Positions 7,398 to 15,182 of a stretch of DNA of 52,424 bases are shown here, one piece after another. The stretch's first letter is position 1. Each line of letters opens with the position of its first letter. The position numbers and the translations under genes were made by a program. The notes beneath the pieces are model-generated. The model ran no database searches and was not told the DNA's origin. It was given only the letters and a program-made list of their open reading frames with translations. Source of the stretch: a bacterium (lineage in GTDB: Bacteria > SZUA-79 > Acidulodesulfobacterales > Acidulodesulfobacteraceae); the NCBI GenBank assembly GCA_021795355.1, contig JAJYPL010000003.1, forward strand, positions 28,591 through 81,014. The letters are read 5' to 3'.

Positions 7398-7444
7398 CTC
7401 AATACTCAAGCTTCGCTTGAATTGAGACCTGCGGTGCTATTGAG
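7398..7444. promoter_or_regulatory. GC-richer nested hairpin, transfer-origin (oriT) candidate
   Basis: CTCAATA (7398-7404) pairs with TATTGAG (7438-7444) around an inner hairpin CAAGC-TTC-GCTTG (7408-7419), followed by ACCTGCGGTGC. It is the only GC-rich patch in a 270-base AT-rich intergenic region upstream of the mobilization genes. Relaxase origins typically have an inverted repeat followed by a nick region. This is a structural candidate only; no known nick consensus is matched. Confidence 0.35.
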
Positions 7445-7454
7445 TAGATTTGTC

Positions 7455-7486
7455 TTGATAGTGTTTTTTAATTAATGTAATATAAT
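7455..7486 (+). promoter_or_regulatory. Promoter of the repressor gene
   Basis: A -35-like TTGATA (7455-7460) and a perfect -10 TATAAT (7481-7486) are separated by 20 bases, longer than ideal. They lie 50 bases upstream of the repressor ATG. Confidence 0.45.
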
Positions 7487-7535
7487 CTGATTAAATAACT
7501 TTAAATATTACTATCCTAATTTACTATTCTTAATT

Positions 7536-8330
7536 ATGAAAAAAGCTGTCTTTGAAATAATTAAAGAAATAAGGAAAGATAAGAATATCTCGCAAGTAGA
7601 GCTTGCCAAAAAATTAAATACAACACAAAGCTACATAGCACAAGTTGAATCCGGAAATAGAAAATTATCTCAAAAAAGCTTACAGAAAATATTCAAAGCC
7701 TTAAACGTTCCAGACGATGAAATTTTAAGTATTCTTTCCGATGAAAACTTTAAGTTAGTTAAATTATCTGAATTTATTATTAGAAATAAAAAAGATTTAA
7801 AAAATCTTTCAGAACATATATTTTTACCTTACCGGTTAAGCTATGAACTCGTTTTCATTAAAAGGGAATTAAGCGCAATTGATAAAGAACCTGAATTTTA
7901 CGCCTATATTATGCCAGACGATTCGATGTCGCCAGAGATTAATGAAGACGATATTTTAATTATTCATTTTTTAGATTTTGATTTTTTAAGTGAAAATTCA
8001 TATTTAGTTTTAGACAGTAACCCTTTTGTTACAGTTGTAATTAAAGAAAACACCGGAATTGACGTAGTTGACGAAGAATCTGGCTATATAAGAAAAGCAG
8101 CTCTTATAAATCTCACAGATGACTTTCCTATAAGCTCCTTAAATTCGATTAATCCTGAACATGAAAGCTTTATCGTTGAATCCGAAAAAAAATATACAAA
8201 ATTTAAACGTGATAATACTACCGGTAAAATGACCGGCATTGTTGATAAATTTGGAGAAGTACAAATTAAAGGAATAGTCGTAGCAGTCATTAAAGAAAAA
8301 ATTATTTTTCCTAATGAATGGGGCATATAA
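7536..8330 (+). CDS. LexA/CI-like repressor (XRE HTH + S24 peptidase domain)
   Basis: This 264-residue protein has an N-terminal XRE helix-turn-helix (about 5-62, with QVELAKKLNTTQSYIAQVESG) and a C-terminal S24-type self-cleavage domain (about 120-255). In the latter, Ser130 in MPDDSM and Lys170 in VTVVIKE fit the catalytic Ser/Lys pair. It would repress the element's transfer or excision genes until autocleavage is induced by DNA damage. It is transcribed divergently from the mobilization operon across a region containing inverted repeats. Confidence 0.8.
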   Translation: MKKAVFEIIKEIRKDKNISQVELAKKLNTTQSYIAQVESGNRKLSQKSLQKIFKALNVPDDEILSILSDENFKLVKLSEFIIRNKKDLKNLSEHIFLPYRLSYELVFIKRELSAIDKEPEFYAYIMPDDSMSPEINEDDILIIHFLDFDFLSENSYLVLDSNPFVTVVIKENTGIDVVDEESGYIRKAALINLTDDFPISSLNSINPEHESFIVESEKKYTKFKRDNTTGKMTGIVDKFGEVQIKGIVVAVIKEKIIFPNEWGI

Positions 8331-8372
8331 AAATATATTACTTTTAATTATATATTATCGCTAAAAATATGC

Positions 8373-8394
8373 TATAATTCTAATTAACGAGGTG
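8373..8394 (+). promoter_or_regulatory. -10 element and ribosome-binding site of hicBA
   Basis: TATAAT at 8373-8378 and GAGGTG at 8389-8394 precede the antitoxin ATG by seven bases. No clear -35 was seen. The short leader suggests a dedicated promoter for the pair. Confidence 0.55.
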
Positions 8395-8401
8395 TAAAAT
8401 C

Positions 8402-8614
8402 ATGGATGAAGTAATATTCTTAGTGGAAGAAGACCTTGAATCCGGTTATACGGCCAAAGCTCTCGGATATTCCATTTTTACGGAAGGGGAAACGATTGCG
8501 GAGCTGAGAGAAAATATTAAAGACGCCCTGGAATGCCATTTTGATAATAAAGCGGATATTCCTAAAATAATCAGGCTTCACCAATCCAAAGAAGAAGTTT
8601 TTGCCTATGTCTAA
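8402..8614 (+). CDS. hicB: HicB-like antitoxin
   Basis: This 70-residue protein matches the short HicB fold: an initial strand VIFLVEEDLESGYTAKALG, then a helix beginning TIAELRENIKDALECHF. It would neutralise the HicA-type RNase encoded next, whose start lies inside its last codons. No C-terminal DNA-binding domain is present. Its place just inside the attachment site is typical of element-stabilising toxin-antitoxin cargo. Confidence 0.75.
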   Translation: MDEVIFLVEEDLESGYTAKALGYSIFTEGETIAELRENIKDALECHFDNKADIPKIIRLHQSKEEVFAYV

Positions 8615-8852
8615 AATTCCGCGTGATATTTCTGGTTTAGAATTAGCAAAACTGCTGTCTAAATACGGTTATAATACTGAACGGCAAAAGGGCAGCCACA
8701 TAAGATTAACGACTAATTTCAATAATGCCGAACATCATATAACAATACCGGATAAGGATTCGATTAAAATCGGAACGCTCAATAATATCCTTATCGATGT
8801 TGCCGGATTTCTCGGCATAGATAAAAAAGAGCTGATTGAAAAATTATTTTAA
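8607..8852 (+). CDS. hicA: HicA-like toxin (mRNA interferase)
   Basis: This 81-residue protein has the dsRBD-like HicA pattern: SGLELAKLLSKYGYNTERQKGSHIRL, with the catalytic histidine in GSHIRL, then HHITIPDKDSIKIGTLNNIL. I use ATG 8607 rather than the upstream TTG at 8601. It overlaps hicB by eight bases, so the two are translationally coupled in antitoxin-first order. It would cleave mRNA when HicB is lost. Confidence 0.8.
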   Translation: MSKIPRDISGLELAKLLSKYGYNTERQKGSHIRLTTNFNNAEHHITIPDKDSIKIGTLNNILIDVAGFLGIDKKELIEKLF

Positions 8853-8925
8853 TCACCCTTTAGCGCACACAAAAATTACAAGTGCCTGATTTATTAATAA
8901 TTTCAATAAGTTATAAAGCATATAA

Positions 8926-8975
8926 GAGGACTGAAAATCCTCGTGTCGACGGTTCGATTCCGCCTCTCGGCACCA
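8926..8975 (+). pseudogene. 3' fragment of tRNA-Phe (attachment site, attR)
   Basis: The sequence reads as the anticodon arm (GAGGA-CTGAAAA-TCCTC, anticodon GAA), variable loop GTGTC, T-arm, acceptor 3' strand TCTCGGC, A73 and encoded CCA. The 50 preceding bases contain no D-arm or acceptor 5' strand, so only the 3' half is present. The T-stem GACGG/CCGCC has one A-C mismatch, consistent with decay. It is the expected scar of an element integrated into the tRNA 3' end. Between it and 9239 are about 260 AT-rich bases in which I see no gene. Confidence 0.85.
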
Positions 8976-9238
8976 CTTTAAAATAGCGAATTAAGCCTTT
9001 CCTAATAAATAAATAATCTTTAAACATCTTTAAATGTATATAAAATATTGTATAGATAAACATATAAGGCGCTTATATTTTATATTTATTTATCTTCAAT
9101 TTAAAAACAATGTTATATTTTTTTAAAAAAAATATTGATTTAATTTTTTTTTTGTAATAAACTAAAAAGGATGTAAAAAATACAGCAATTGTCTAATCTA
9201 TTTTTTAAATACACTTTTAAAAATAAAATATAGGTTTA

Positions 9239-10123
9239 ATGTTGAAAAATCATATTGTTTATTTTCCGGGCTGCGTAAATTCTTTCGAACGCAAAACAAA
9301 AACAGAAAACATTTTTAGGGCATTAGACATAGATATTAAGCCGGTTTCGGAATGGAACTGCTGCGGCGCTCCGCCCTCGCATTATAAACCCGATTTTTTT
9401 AACAAAGCGGTAATGCCCCTTAGAAATTTAGGTTTATGCCAGAATGTCGGCGAAAATTTTTTATATTCCGGCTGTTCGGTATGCGTAAATCAGATAAACG
9501 AATCCGTTAAACTTATAAATTCCGATTCAATGTTTAAAAAACAGGCGGATTACAGTCTGAATCCGTTTAATGCGCGGCTTAAAGAATCGGATCCTTCAAA
9601 GACGGGAGCGATTCACGTTATAGATATTATCGCAGATGCCGCCGTCGAAAATAAACTGCTGAAAGCCGTTCCGTCGAAAATAAAAGGGGACTCCATACTT
9701 CTTTATGCAGGATGTTATAAAAACGAAGCTAAAATCGAATCTTTAAAAAAAATATTCAATATTATGGGCGCCGAAGTTAATATTTTTAACGATTGCTGCG
9801 GAGGCGAAAAATTGCAAAATATGACCCCGGTACATTCCAAAAGAATTGAAAACGCAAATATAGCCGATAATTTTTTCAAACTGATAAACAAAAAAGCCGA
9901 CGAAACAAATTCAGACTATATAGTCACGGTTTGTTCCATGTGCGAAAAAAATATAGACGACGGTATGAAATTATCGGATTTAGATGTATTTGCGCCGGTA
10001 ATAGGCTTAATAGAATTTATCGGTTTCATGCTTGGTATTGAAGGCTGCGGAGAAATATTAAACGGTATACTGCCTTGCGGAGTTAAACATAAAAATGCAG
10101 AGTTAGAAGAGTGCCGGATATAA
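9239..10123 (+). CDS. CCG-domain (HdrB-like) redox protein of the molybdoenzyme island
   Basis: This 294-residue cytoplasmic protein has two complete CCG cysteine motifs: FPGC, NCCGAPPSH and SGCSVC in the first half, YAGC, DCCGGE and VCSMC in the second. In HdrB these bind noncubane [4Fe-4S] clusters and reduce disulfides; relatives serve as electron-transfer subunits in SdhE, LctE/GlpC and similar enzymes. It lies 33 bp upstream of the molybdoenzyme and probably passes its electrons to or from a thiol/disulfide or quinone. It is more divergent than the other two paralogues in the window. Only a weak Shine-Dalgarno precedes the ATG. Confidence 0.8.
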   Translation: MLKNHIVYFPGCVNSFERKTKTENIFRALDIDIKPVSEWNCCGAPPSHYKPDFFNKAVMPLRNLGLCQNVGENFLYSGCSVCVNQINESVKLINSDSMFKKQADYSLNPFNARLKESDPSKTGAIHVIDIIADAAVENKLLKAVPSKIKGDSILLYAGCYKNEAKIESLKKIFNIMGAEVNIFNDCCGGEKLQNMTPVHSKRIENANIADNFFKLINKKADETNSDYIVTVCSMCEKNIDDGMKLSDLDVFAPVIGLIEFIGFMLGIEGCGEILNGILPCGVKHKNAELEECRI

Positions 10124-10155
10124 AAAAATACTTTAATTAAAACGGAGGTAAAAAA

Positions 10156-12699
10156 ATGGATTTTGAGGAGTTAAAAAACGAAAAGTTCATGCGCGTGAAA
10201 GATAACAGGCTTATAAAAATAAAGCCCGATCATCGCCCGCAGGAATCAACGAAAGAATACGACACGGTACGTTATTCCACATGCACCAATATGTGCGAAA
10301 GCGGATGCGGACTTAAAATATTCTTGAAAGACGGCAAAATAGTCGATGTTATGGGAGACCCGGAACATCCGCAGAACAGAGGCGGCCTTTGCTCTAAGGG
10401 CGTCGGTCAGATTCAGTGGTGGTACGACCCCTTAAGAGTACATCATCCGATGATAAGAAAATCTTTAACAGACGATTTTAAAAGGGTTTCATGGGATGAT
10501 GCGCTTGATTTTGCGGCTGAAAAATTAATAAAACTTCATGACGAATACGGTCCCGAGGCATTGACCGTTTTCAGGACGGGAAGATCATCTTTCGGCAATA
10601 AAGAAGGCGGCGCGAGATTCGGCAGGATATTCGGCACGCCTAACGTTTACGGGCAGGGACCTATCTGCTGCGAAAGCCCGGGCGTATCCATGAACTACGT
10701 TTTCGGCGCAAAAGGACTCGGCAGGCTTATGAATCCTACGCAGGATTGGAAAAACTCTAAATGTATTCTCGTAGTAGGGACGAATATGGCGGCGCAGGAA
10801 ACTATAACGATGACGCACCTTCTCGATGCAAGAGATAACGGCGCATTTTTAATAGGCGTCGACCCGCGTTTCAACGCAACGCTTTCAAAATGCGATATAG
10901 GAATGAGAATCCGTTCCGGTTCCGACGCTATATTGTTTTTAGCTATGGGCAATATCATAATAAAAGAAAAACTTTACAACAAAGAATTTGTGGATAAATG
11001 GGTTGAAGGTTTTGAAGAATATGCAAAAGAATGCGCCCAGTGGACGCCTGAAAGAGCCGAAAAACTTACATACGTTCCAAAAGAAATGATTATAGAAGCC
11101 GCAAGAAGATTCGGTTCCGCAAGACCGGCATCGGTAACGGGTAACCTTGGAACGGCGCAGATTTATAACTCCAACAACGTAAACAGGTCCATAGCGGCAT
11201 TGCTAGCTCTTACCGGATCTATAGGCGTTAAAGGCGGCGGCTGGAACTGGCTGCATAACTGCCGTCCTCCTCTGAATTACGGACACGATTTAAAAGATCT
11301 GCCGGATTTTAAAAGACCGCAGATAACAGACAAATTAATATCCTGGGGAGACAGTTCGGTGCCTTGCATAATAAATGCGATGATGTATGAAAAACCGTAT
11401 CCTGTTAAGGGTATTATATGGAACGGCGACCATTTGCCGCAGTTTCCTAATTCTTGGAAAATGGAAGAAGCGATGAAGAAAAATATAATCAATATTCATC
11501 TTTCCATATATCCAAATCATACGTATATGTTCAGCCACGTTGCGTTTCCTATAGCAATCTCCGTAGAAACCGACAGCGTATGCCATCACGGAAACAACAG
11601 GCTTCTTCAGTGGCACAATAAAATAATACCTTATCAGCATGAACACAGGGCAGATATCGACGTTTTCGACGGTCTCGCAAAAAGGCTTAAAGGCAAAGCC
11701 GGACATTTCGACAAAGTTGAATTTAATCCGTGGGGTTACTATAAAGAAGGTCCGGATAAAGGAAGAGTAAACGAAATTAAAATGACCGACTTCTTTAACG
11801 AACAGGAATCGTTTACGAGGGGTATTACATACGAACTTCTTAATCCGGAAAAAAACCCGAAAGGCGGTTTAATGTGGCCCGTTATGTCGAAAGAAGAAGC
11901 GGTATTTCAGGACGATGAAGCTGTTTTAAGGGGCAAATGGATAATGTATAAAGAAGGAGAAAATTACCCTGAATCCGACAAGAGATTTCCGACGCCTTCC
12001 GGCAAAATCGAATTAGCTTCCGAAGCCTTGGAGAAAATAGGCTGGTACAAAGTTCCCACGCAGGTTGAAGGTTCCGAATCGCCTCTCGGAAATTTTGAAA
12101 GAGCCAAGAAGTATCCGTTAGTACTGAATACTACCAGAATAGCGCAGTCCTTCCACGAAGGAGGCCACTGGTGGCCGTGGAACGACGAACTCGAACCCGA
12201 CAGAAATATAGAGATAAATCCTACTACCGCAGCGGTTATGGGCATCGAAGACGGGGACATGGTTATAGTAGAAAACGACAGGGGATGGGTTGAAGGTCCG
12301 GCATGGGTAACCGAAATGGTACCTGAAGACGGAATATGGGCAAACTTCGGGTTTGACAGATATCAGCCGTTTCATCCGTATGAATCTATTAATACCGTTA
12401 TAGACGATATTATAAAAGACCCGGTTTACGGCCAGATACAGTTCAAAGCCGTCCTTTGCAGGGTTTATAGAAAAGGCGATACCGATCCGGATACTACCGC
12501 AAAAAAGACGCTTGAATTTTTACAGAAAAGATTTCCGGAAGTTTGGGATCCTAAGCACCAGGACAAAAATGTTATCGTAGGCAAATGGAAAAATCACTGG
12601 AAAGAATATCATGAACTTAGCATAGGCTGGAAAAAGCTTGTTAATTTTAAAGAGCCTGTCGAATGCACGCCGGTTTCCTGCGATATTCGTAAATATTAA
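10156..12699 (+). CDS. Molybdopterin oxidoreductase catalytic subunit (DMSO-reductase/CISM family)
   Basis: This 847-residue enzyme has an N-terminal [4Fe-4S] site (Cys43, Cys47, Cys51, Cys79 followed by SKG). The Mo/W-bis-MGD domains carry a ligand Cys171 or Cys172 in GQGPICCESPG after GTPNVYG. The C-terminal dinucleotide-binding domain starts near FERAKKYPLVLNTTR. There is no Tat signal, so it is cytoplasmic. A cysteine ligand places it nearer the thiosulfate/polysulfide reductase, formate dehydrogenase and acetylene hydratase branches than true DMSO reductases. Substrate is not evident. A strong GGAGGT precedes the start. It is co-directional with an Fe-S subunit and a CCG protein but no membrane anchor. 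Confidence 0.85.
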   Translation: MDFEELKNEKFMRVKDNRLIKIKPDHRPQESTKEYDTVRYSTCTNMCESGCGLKIFLKDGKIVDVMGDPEHPQNRGGLCSKGVGQIQWWYDPLRVHHPMIRKSLTDDFKRVSWDDALDFAAEKLIKLHDEYGPEALTVFRTGRSSFGNKEGGARFGRIFGTPNVYGQGPICCESPGVSMNYVFGAKGLGRLMNPTQDWKNSKCILVVGTNMAAQETITMTHLLDARDNGAFLIGVDPRFNATLSKCDIGMRIRSGSDAILFLAMGNIIIKEKLYNKEFVDKWVEGFEEYAKECAQWTPERAEKLTYVPKEMIIEAARRFGSARPASVTGNLGTAQIYNSNNVNRSIAALLALTGSIGVKGGGWNWLHNCRPPLNYGHDLKDLPDFKRPQITDKLISWGDSSVPCIINAMMYEKPYPVKGIIWNGDHLPQFPNSWKMEEAMKKNIINIHLSIYPNHTYMFSHVAFPIAISVETDSVCHHGNNRLLQWHNKIIPYQHEHRADIDVFDGLAKRLKGKAGHFDKVEFNPWGYYKEGPDKGRVNEIKMTDFFNEQESFTRGITYELLNPEKNPKGGLMWPVMSKEEAVFQDDEAVLRGKWIMYKEGENYPESDKRFPTPSGKIELASEALEKIGWYKVPTQVEGSESPLGNFERAKKYPLVLNTTRIAQSFHEGGHWWPWNDELEPDRNIEINPTTAAVMGIEDGDMVIVENDRGWVEGPAWVTEMVPEDGIWANFGFDRYQPFHPYESINTVIDDIIKDPVYGQIQFKAVLCRVYRKGDTDPDTTAKKTLEFLQKRFPEVWDPKHQDKNVIVGKWKNHWKEYHELSIGWKKLVNFKEPVECTPVSCDIRKY

Positions 12700-12715
12700 A
12701 ATTAATCAATTTACG

Positions 12716-12744
12716 ACGGTGACGGAATTAAATTCTGTCACCGT
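12716..12744. repeat. Family A palindromic repeat (copy 1)
   Basis: Arms of 14 bases (ACGGTGACGGAATT against AATTCTGTCACCGT, one mismatch) surround a single central base. The preceding CAATTTACG resembles the CAATTTTGTG flank of the other copies. It lies in the 157-base gap between the catalytic and Fe-S subunit genes. Confidence 0.75.
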
Positions 12745-12754
12745 ATTAAAAAAG

Positions 12755-12813
12755 CCGGAAATTTGTATAGAAAATTCATTACAACAAGATAATTATAATA
12801 TGCAAATTTCCGG
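12755..12813. repeat. Long-loop inverted repeat
   Basis: CCGGAAATTTG (12755-12765) is exactly complementary to 12803-12813 across a 37-base AT-rich loop. It directly follows the family A palindrome and precedes the Fe-S subunit. It could modulate readthrough between the two genes. No U-tract is present, so a classical terminator is unlikely. Confidence 0.55.
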
Positions 12814-12856
12814 ACGTTAAAAAAATTTAACTTAAATAAAAAATAGGAGTATAAAT

Positions 12857-13513
12857 ATGTCTTCGGAATACGGATTTGATAGAGTTCACCTTGGAGAAGA
12901 AAGAGCTTCCAGGATCACCCTGAAGTCCTCCACTCCAAAATATTCGATGAAGGTCAATATAGACAGATGTATAGGATGCATGTCTTGCGAAGTCTCGTGT
13001 AAAAAAGAGCATAACCTTCCTGTAGGTCCCCGCAGAATGAGGGTTATACAGGTCGGTCCTTATTTTATAAAAAAAGGACAGCTTAAAACGGTATATCTTC
13101 CAATGAACTGTTTTCACTGCGACGATGCGGCTTGCGTTAAAGCCTGTCCTACCGGTTCTATGCAGAAAAGAGCCGACGGTATAGTGTTCAACGATCCCAA
13201 CACCTGTATCGGTTGTAAATCCTGCATACACGCTTGTCCTTTCGGTTCTCCGCAGTTTAACGAAGCGACCGGAAAGGTAACGAAGTGCGATTACTGCAAA
13301 CACAGAATTGACGCAGGACTTTTGCCGGCATGCGTAACTTTATGTTCGACCGATGCATTATGGTTCGGCAATATAAACAGAATATCGACTATAGACAGAG
13401 AGAAGACCGCCAGAAAATTAACGGAACATTTATTCGGTTTTGTCGCTCCTCATTCAAGCCAAATGGGAACGTCTAACGCAAACGATACCGATAATCCGGT
13501 AAAAGTAGGATAA
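12857..13513 (+). CDS. Four-cluster Fe-S subunit of the molybdoenzyme (NrfC/DmsB-like)
   Basis: This 218-residue protein has four cysteine motifs: CIGCMSCEVSC, CFHCDDAACVKACP, CIGCKSCIHACP and CDYCKHRIDAGLLPACVTLC. This is the layout of the beta subunits that wire DMSO-reductase-family enzymes to a partner. It lacks a C-terminal membrane helix and is not followed by an NrfD gene, so electrons probably leave through a soluble protein. AGGAG precedes the start. Confidence 0.85.
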   Translation: MSSEYGFDRVHLGEERASRITLKSSTPKYSMKVNIDRCIGCMSCEVSCKKEHNLPVGPRRMRVIQVGPYFIKKGQLKTVYLPMNCFHCDDAACVKACPTGSMQKRADGIVFNDPNTCIGCKSCIHACPFGSPQFNEATGKVTKCDYCKHRIDAGLLPACVTLCSTDALWFGNINRISTIDREKTARKLTEHLFGFVAPHSSQMGTSNANDTDNPVKVG

Positions 13514-13565
13514 TTGAAGATGTTTATATTTGTAAAAATATTAAAATAAAACAAGGAGGTTATTT

Positions 13566-13811
13566 ATGGCAGAGGCACTAAAATCGGGAACCGTTTATAA
13601 TGCGCCTATAAGAGTCGATTATATAAACGGAGACTTCGACAAGGCTGAAGAAGCATTAAAAAAAGAAAAAATTCATATACTCGGAAGAAACGTTGCAAGC
13701 GTTACGCCCTATCATGCAACTATATTCGTAAGTTTAGAGGAAGAAGATAAAGCATTAAAGGCTGTTAAAAAAGCGGGAATTAAAACATATCCCGTAGAAC
13801 CATATTTTTAA
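13566..13811 (+). CDS. Small ACT-like protein of the molybdoenzyme island
   Basis: This 81-residue protein has a predicted strand-helix-strand-strand-helix-strand order: APIRVDYINGDFDKAEEALKK, then HATIFVSLEEEDKALKAVKKAGI. That resembles ACT-type ligand-binding domains. AAGGAGG precedes its start and a 20-bp hairpin follows, so it ends the structural part of the operon. It could sense a small molecule or help assembly. The fold is a guess from pattern; no exact family is recognised. Confidence 0.65.
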   Translation: MAEALKSGTVYNAPIRVDYINGDFDKAEEALKKEKIHILGRNVASVTPYHATIFVSLEEEDKALKAVKKAGIKTYPVEPYF

Positions 13812-13817
13812 ATTAAC

Positions 13818-13865
13818 TTTAAACAATAATAGCCGTCGATAGTTTGACGGCTATTATTGTTTAAA
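13818..13865. terminator. Strong 20-bp hairpin between the enzyme and cofactor genes
   Basis: A perfect 20-bp stem (with AATAGCCGTC against GACGGCTATT) and an 8-base loop lies seven bases after the ACT-like gene. On the + strand the stem is followed by A residues, not U, so it is not a textbook intrinsic terminator in that direction; on the minus strand a U-tract follows. It may act as an mRNA 3'-end stabiliser or partial terminator that lowers expression of the cofactor genes. Confidence 0.6.
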
Positions 13866-13880
13866 AAAAATAAAAACTTT

Positions 13881-15170
13881 ATGCAAGATAAAAAAACCGC
13901 TAAAACATTACTCGATATTACCGCAGAAAATATTAAAAAAATTAAGGACGGCGAAATTATTTCCGTCGAAAATTCACTCGGCAGAATAATATCGGAAAAT
14001 ATAATTCCGCAAAACGAAGTTCCTCCTTTTATAAGATCCGCGGTTGACGGTTTTGCGGTTATATCGGGCGATTTTTTAGAAAAAAAAATCGATAAATTCA
14101 GAGTGGAAAATCAAATAACGGCCGGATATTCTAAAGAGATAAGACCGCTTAATTCGGGAGAAGCCGCTTTCGTAACTACCGGCGCTCCTATTCCGCCCAA
14201 TGCCGACAGCGTAGTCTTAATAGAAGACGCAGAAGAATATGCCGGCGGTTATATGGTTTACAAAAAGAAAATCGAAAAGGGTTCGTATATATCTCCTATA
14301 GGAGACGACATAAAGGCCGGAGAAGTTCTTTTTAAGAAAGGCCATAGAATAAGGTTCTGCGATATTGCCGCCTTATCAGGCATCGGAATGAGTTCGGTTT
14401 CCGTTTATAAAAAACCTTCGGTAGGAATATTGTCCGGAGGAAACGAACTGACGCCGCCCGGCGAAAAGTTAAAAACAAATAAAATATACGATATAAATAC
14501 GACGGTTCTTAAATCTTTAGTGTCGGATGCCGGAGGAGTTCCTGAAGTAATAGGCGCGGTCGAAGACGATTTTGAAAAATTAACGCAAACATTAAAAAAA
14601 GCCGATGAGTCTTCAAAATACGACCTTATTGTTTCTACCGGCGGAACCGGCGCCAGTTTTTTAGTTTTGGAAAATAAAGAGATAAAAAATTTTTACGACC
14701 TTGTTCCTTCCGCTATAGAAAAGACTGGAAAATTATTGTTTCACGGGGTAAAATTAGTTCCCGGCAAACCTACGTCGTTCGGCATGCTTAATAACGGAAC
14801 GCCTATTTTTGCGCTTGCGGGTTGGCCATATTCGGTTCTTATTACGTTTGACCTGTTCGTAAGGCCTGCTATTCAAAAAATGTCCAACTATAAAGACCTG
14901 TATAAAAGATACCCCTCCGTTAAAGCCGTTTTAAAAAATGATATAATAAAAGAAGATGGCGTAAGAAAATATTTTCAGGTCAAGTTAACTAAAAGCGGCG
15001 GTTCGTTATATGCGGAAGTAATATCCGCGCCTAAGCCTCCGTCTGCCGCAAGATCTTTAAGTCCGATGATAAATGCCGACGGGAGTTTTGTTATGGAAGA
15101 GCATATCGCGCATTTAAAAGCCGGATGTTTTATAGACGTTACGTTAAACGATTACGAAATCGAAGGTTAA
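13881..15170 (+). CDS. moeA: Molybdopterin molybdenumtransferase MoeA
   Basis: This 429-residue protein has the MoeA pattern: N-terminal ALD-like segment SLGRIISENIIPQNEVPPFIRSAVDGFAV, the central MoCF domain with STGGTGAS, and a C-terminal beta domain. It inserts molybdate (or tungstate) into adenylylated molybdopterin. The motif PPFIRSAVDG replaces the commoner P-FD-S-MDG. The longest frame begins at a TTG inside the preceding hairpin; I use ATG 13881. It heads the cofactor half of the island, 13 bp before the moaA-like gene. Confidence 0.85.
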   Translation: MQDKKTAKTLLDITAENIKKIKDGEIISVENSLGRIISENIIPQNEVPPFIRSAVDGFAVISGDFLEKKIDKFRVENQITAGYSKEIRPLNSGEAAFVTTGAPIPPNADSVVLIEDAEEYAGGYMVYKKKIEKGSYISPIGDDIKAGEVLFKKGHRIRFCDIAALSGIGMSSVSVYKKPSVGILSGGNELTPPGEKLKTNKIYDINTTVLKSLVSDAGGVPEVIGAVEDDFEKLTQTLKKADESSKYDLIVSTGGTGASFLVLENKEIKNFYDLVPSAIEKTGKLLFHGVKLVPGKPTSFGMLNNGTPIFALAGWPYSVLITFDLFVRPAIQKMSNYKDLYKRYPSVKAVLKNDIIKEDGVRKYFQVKLTKSGGSLYAEVISAPKPPSAARSLSPMINADGSFVMEEHIAHLKAGCFIDVTLNDYEIEG

Positions 15171-15182
15171 TAAAAAATAATT

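Larger units (their letters stand above)
1..8975. mobile_element. Right-hand part of an integrated plasmid-like conjugative/mobilizable element
   Basis: The segment holds, from left to right, iterons, a plasmid replication initiator, secretion-system components, a relaxase, an excisionase-like HTH protein, a phage-type repressor and a toxin-antitoxin pair, and ends exactly at a 3' tRNA-Phe fragment. Everything to the right looks chromosomal. A displaced tRNA 3' end on the + strand at the right boundary predicts the intact tRNA-Phe at the left boundary, outside the window. No integrase is visible here. The gene content and the tRNA fragment are seen directly; the integration model is inference from the usual behaviour of tRNA-targeting elements. 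A contig misjoin is the main alternative. Confidence 0.75.

Noticed and set aside
8926-8975. A functional tRNA-Phe gene
   Set aside because: The D-arm and acceptor 5' strand are missing and the T-stem has a mismatch; only the 3' half exists.
10585-12375. Several antisense ORFs of 70-120 codons inside the molybdoenzyme gene
   Set aside because: They are shadows of a strongly coding frame; none has a convincing ribosome-binding site or protein pattern.
10156-12699. A selenocysteine-containing formate dehydrogenase
   Set aside because: No in-frame UGA occurs at the active site; the ligand position is a normal Cys in ICCESPG, and the formate-dehydrogenase His following the ligand is not evident.
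12857-13811. An NrfD-type membrane anchor expected after the Fe-S subunit
   Set aside because: The following gene is an 81-residue soluble protein; no polytopic membrane protein is encoded in the island.
13857-13880. Upstream TTG start for moeA
   Set aside because: It lies inside the right arm of the 20-bp hairpin and adds non-conserved residues; ATG 13881 is preferred.
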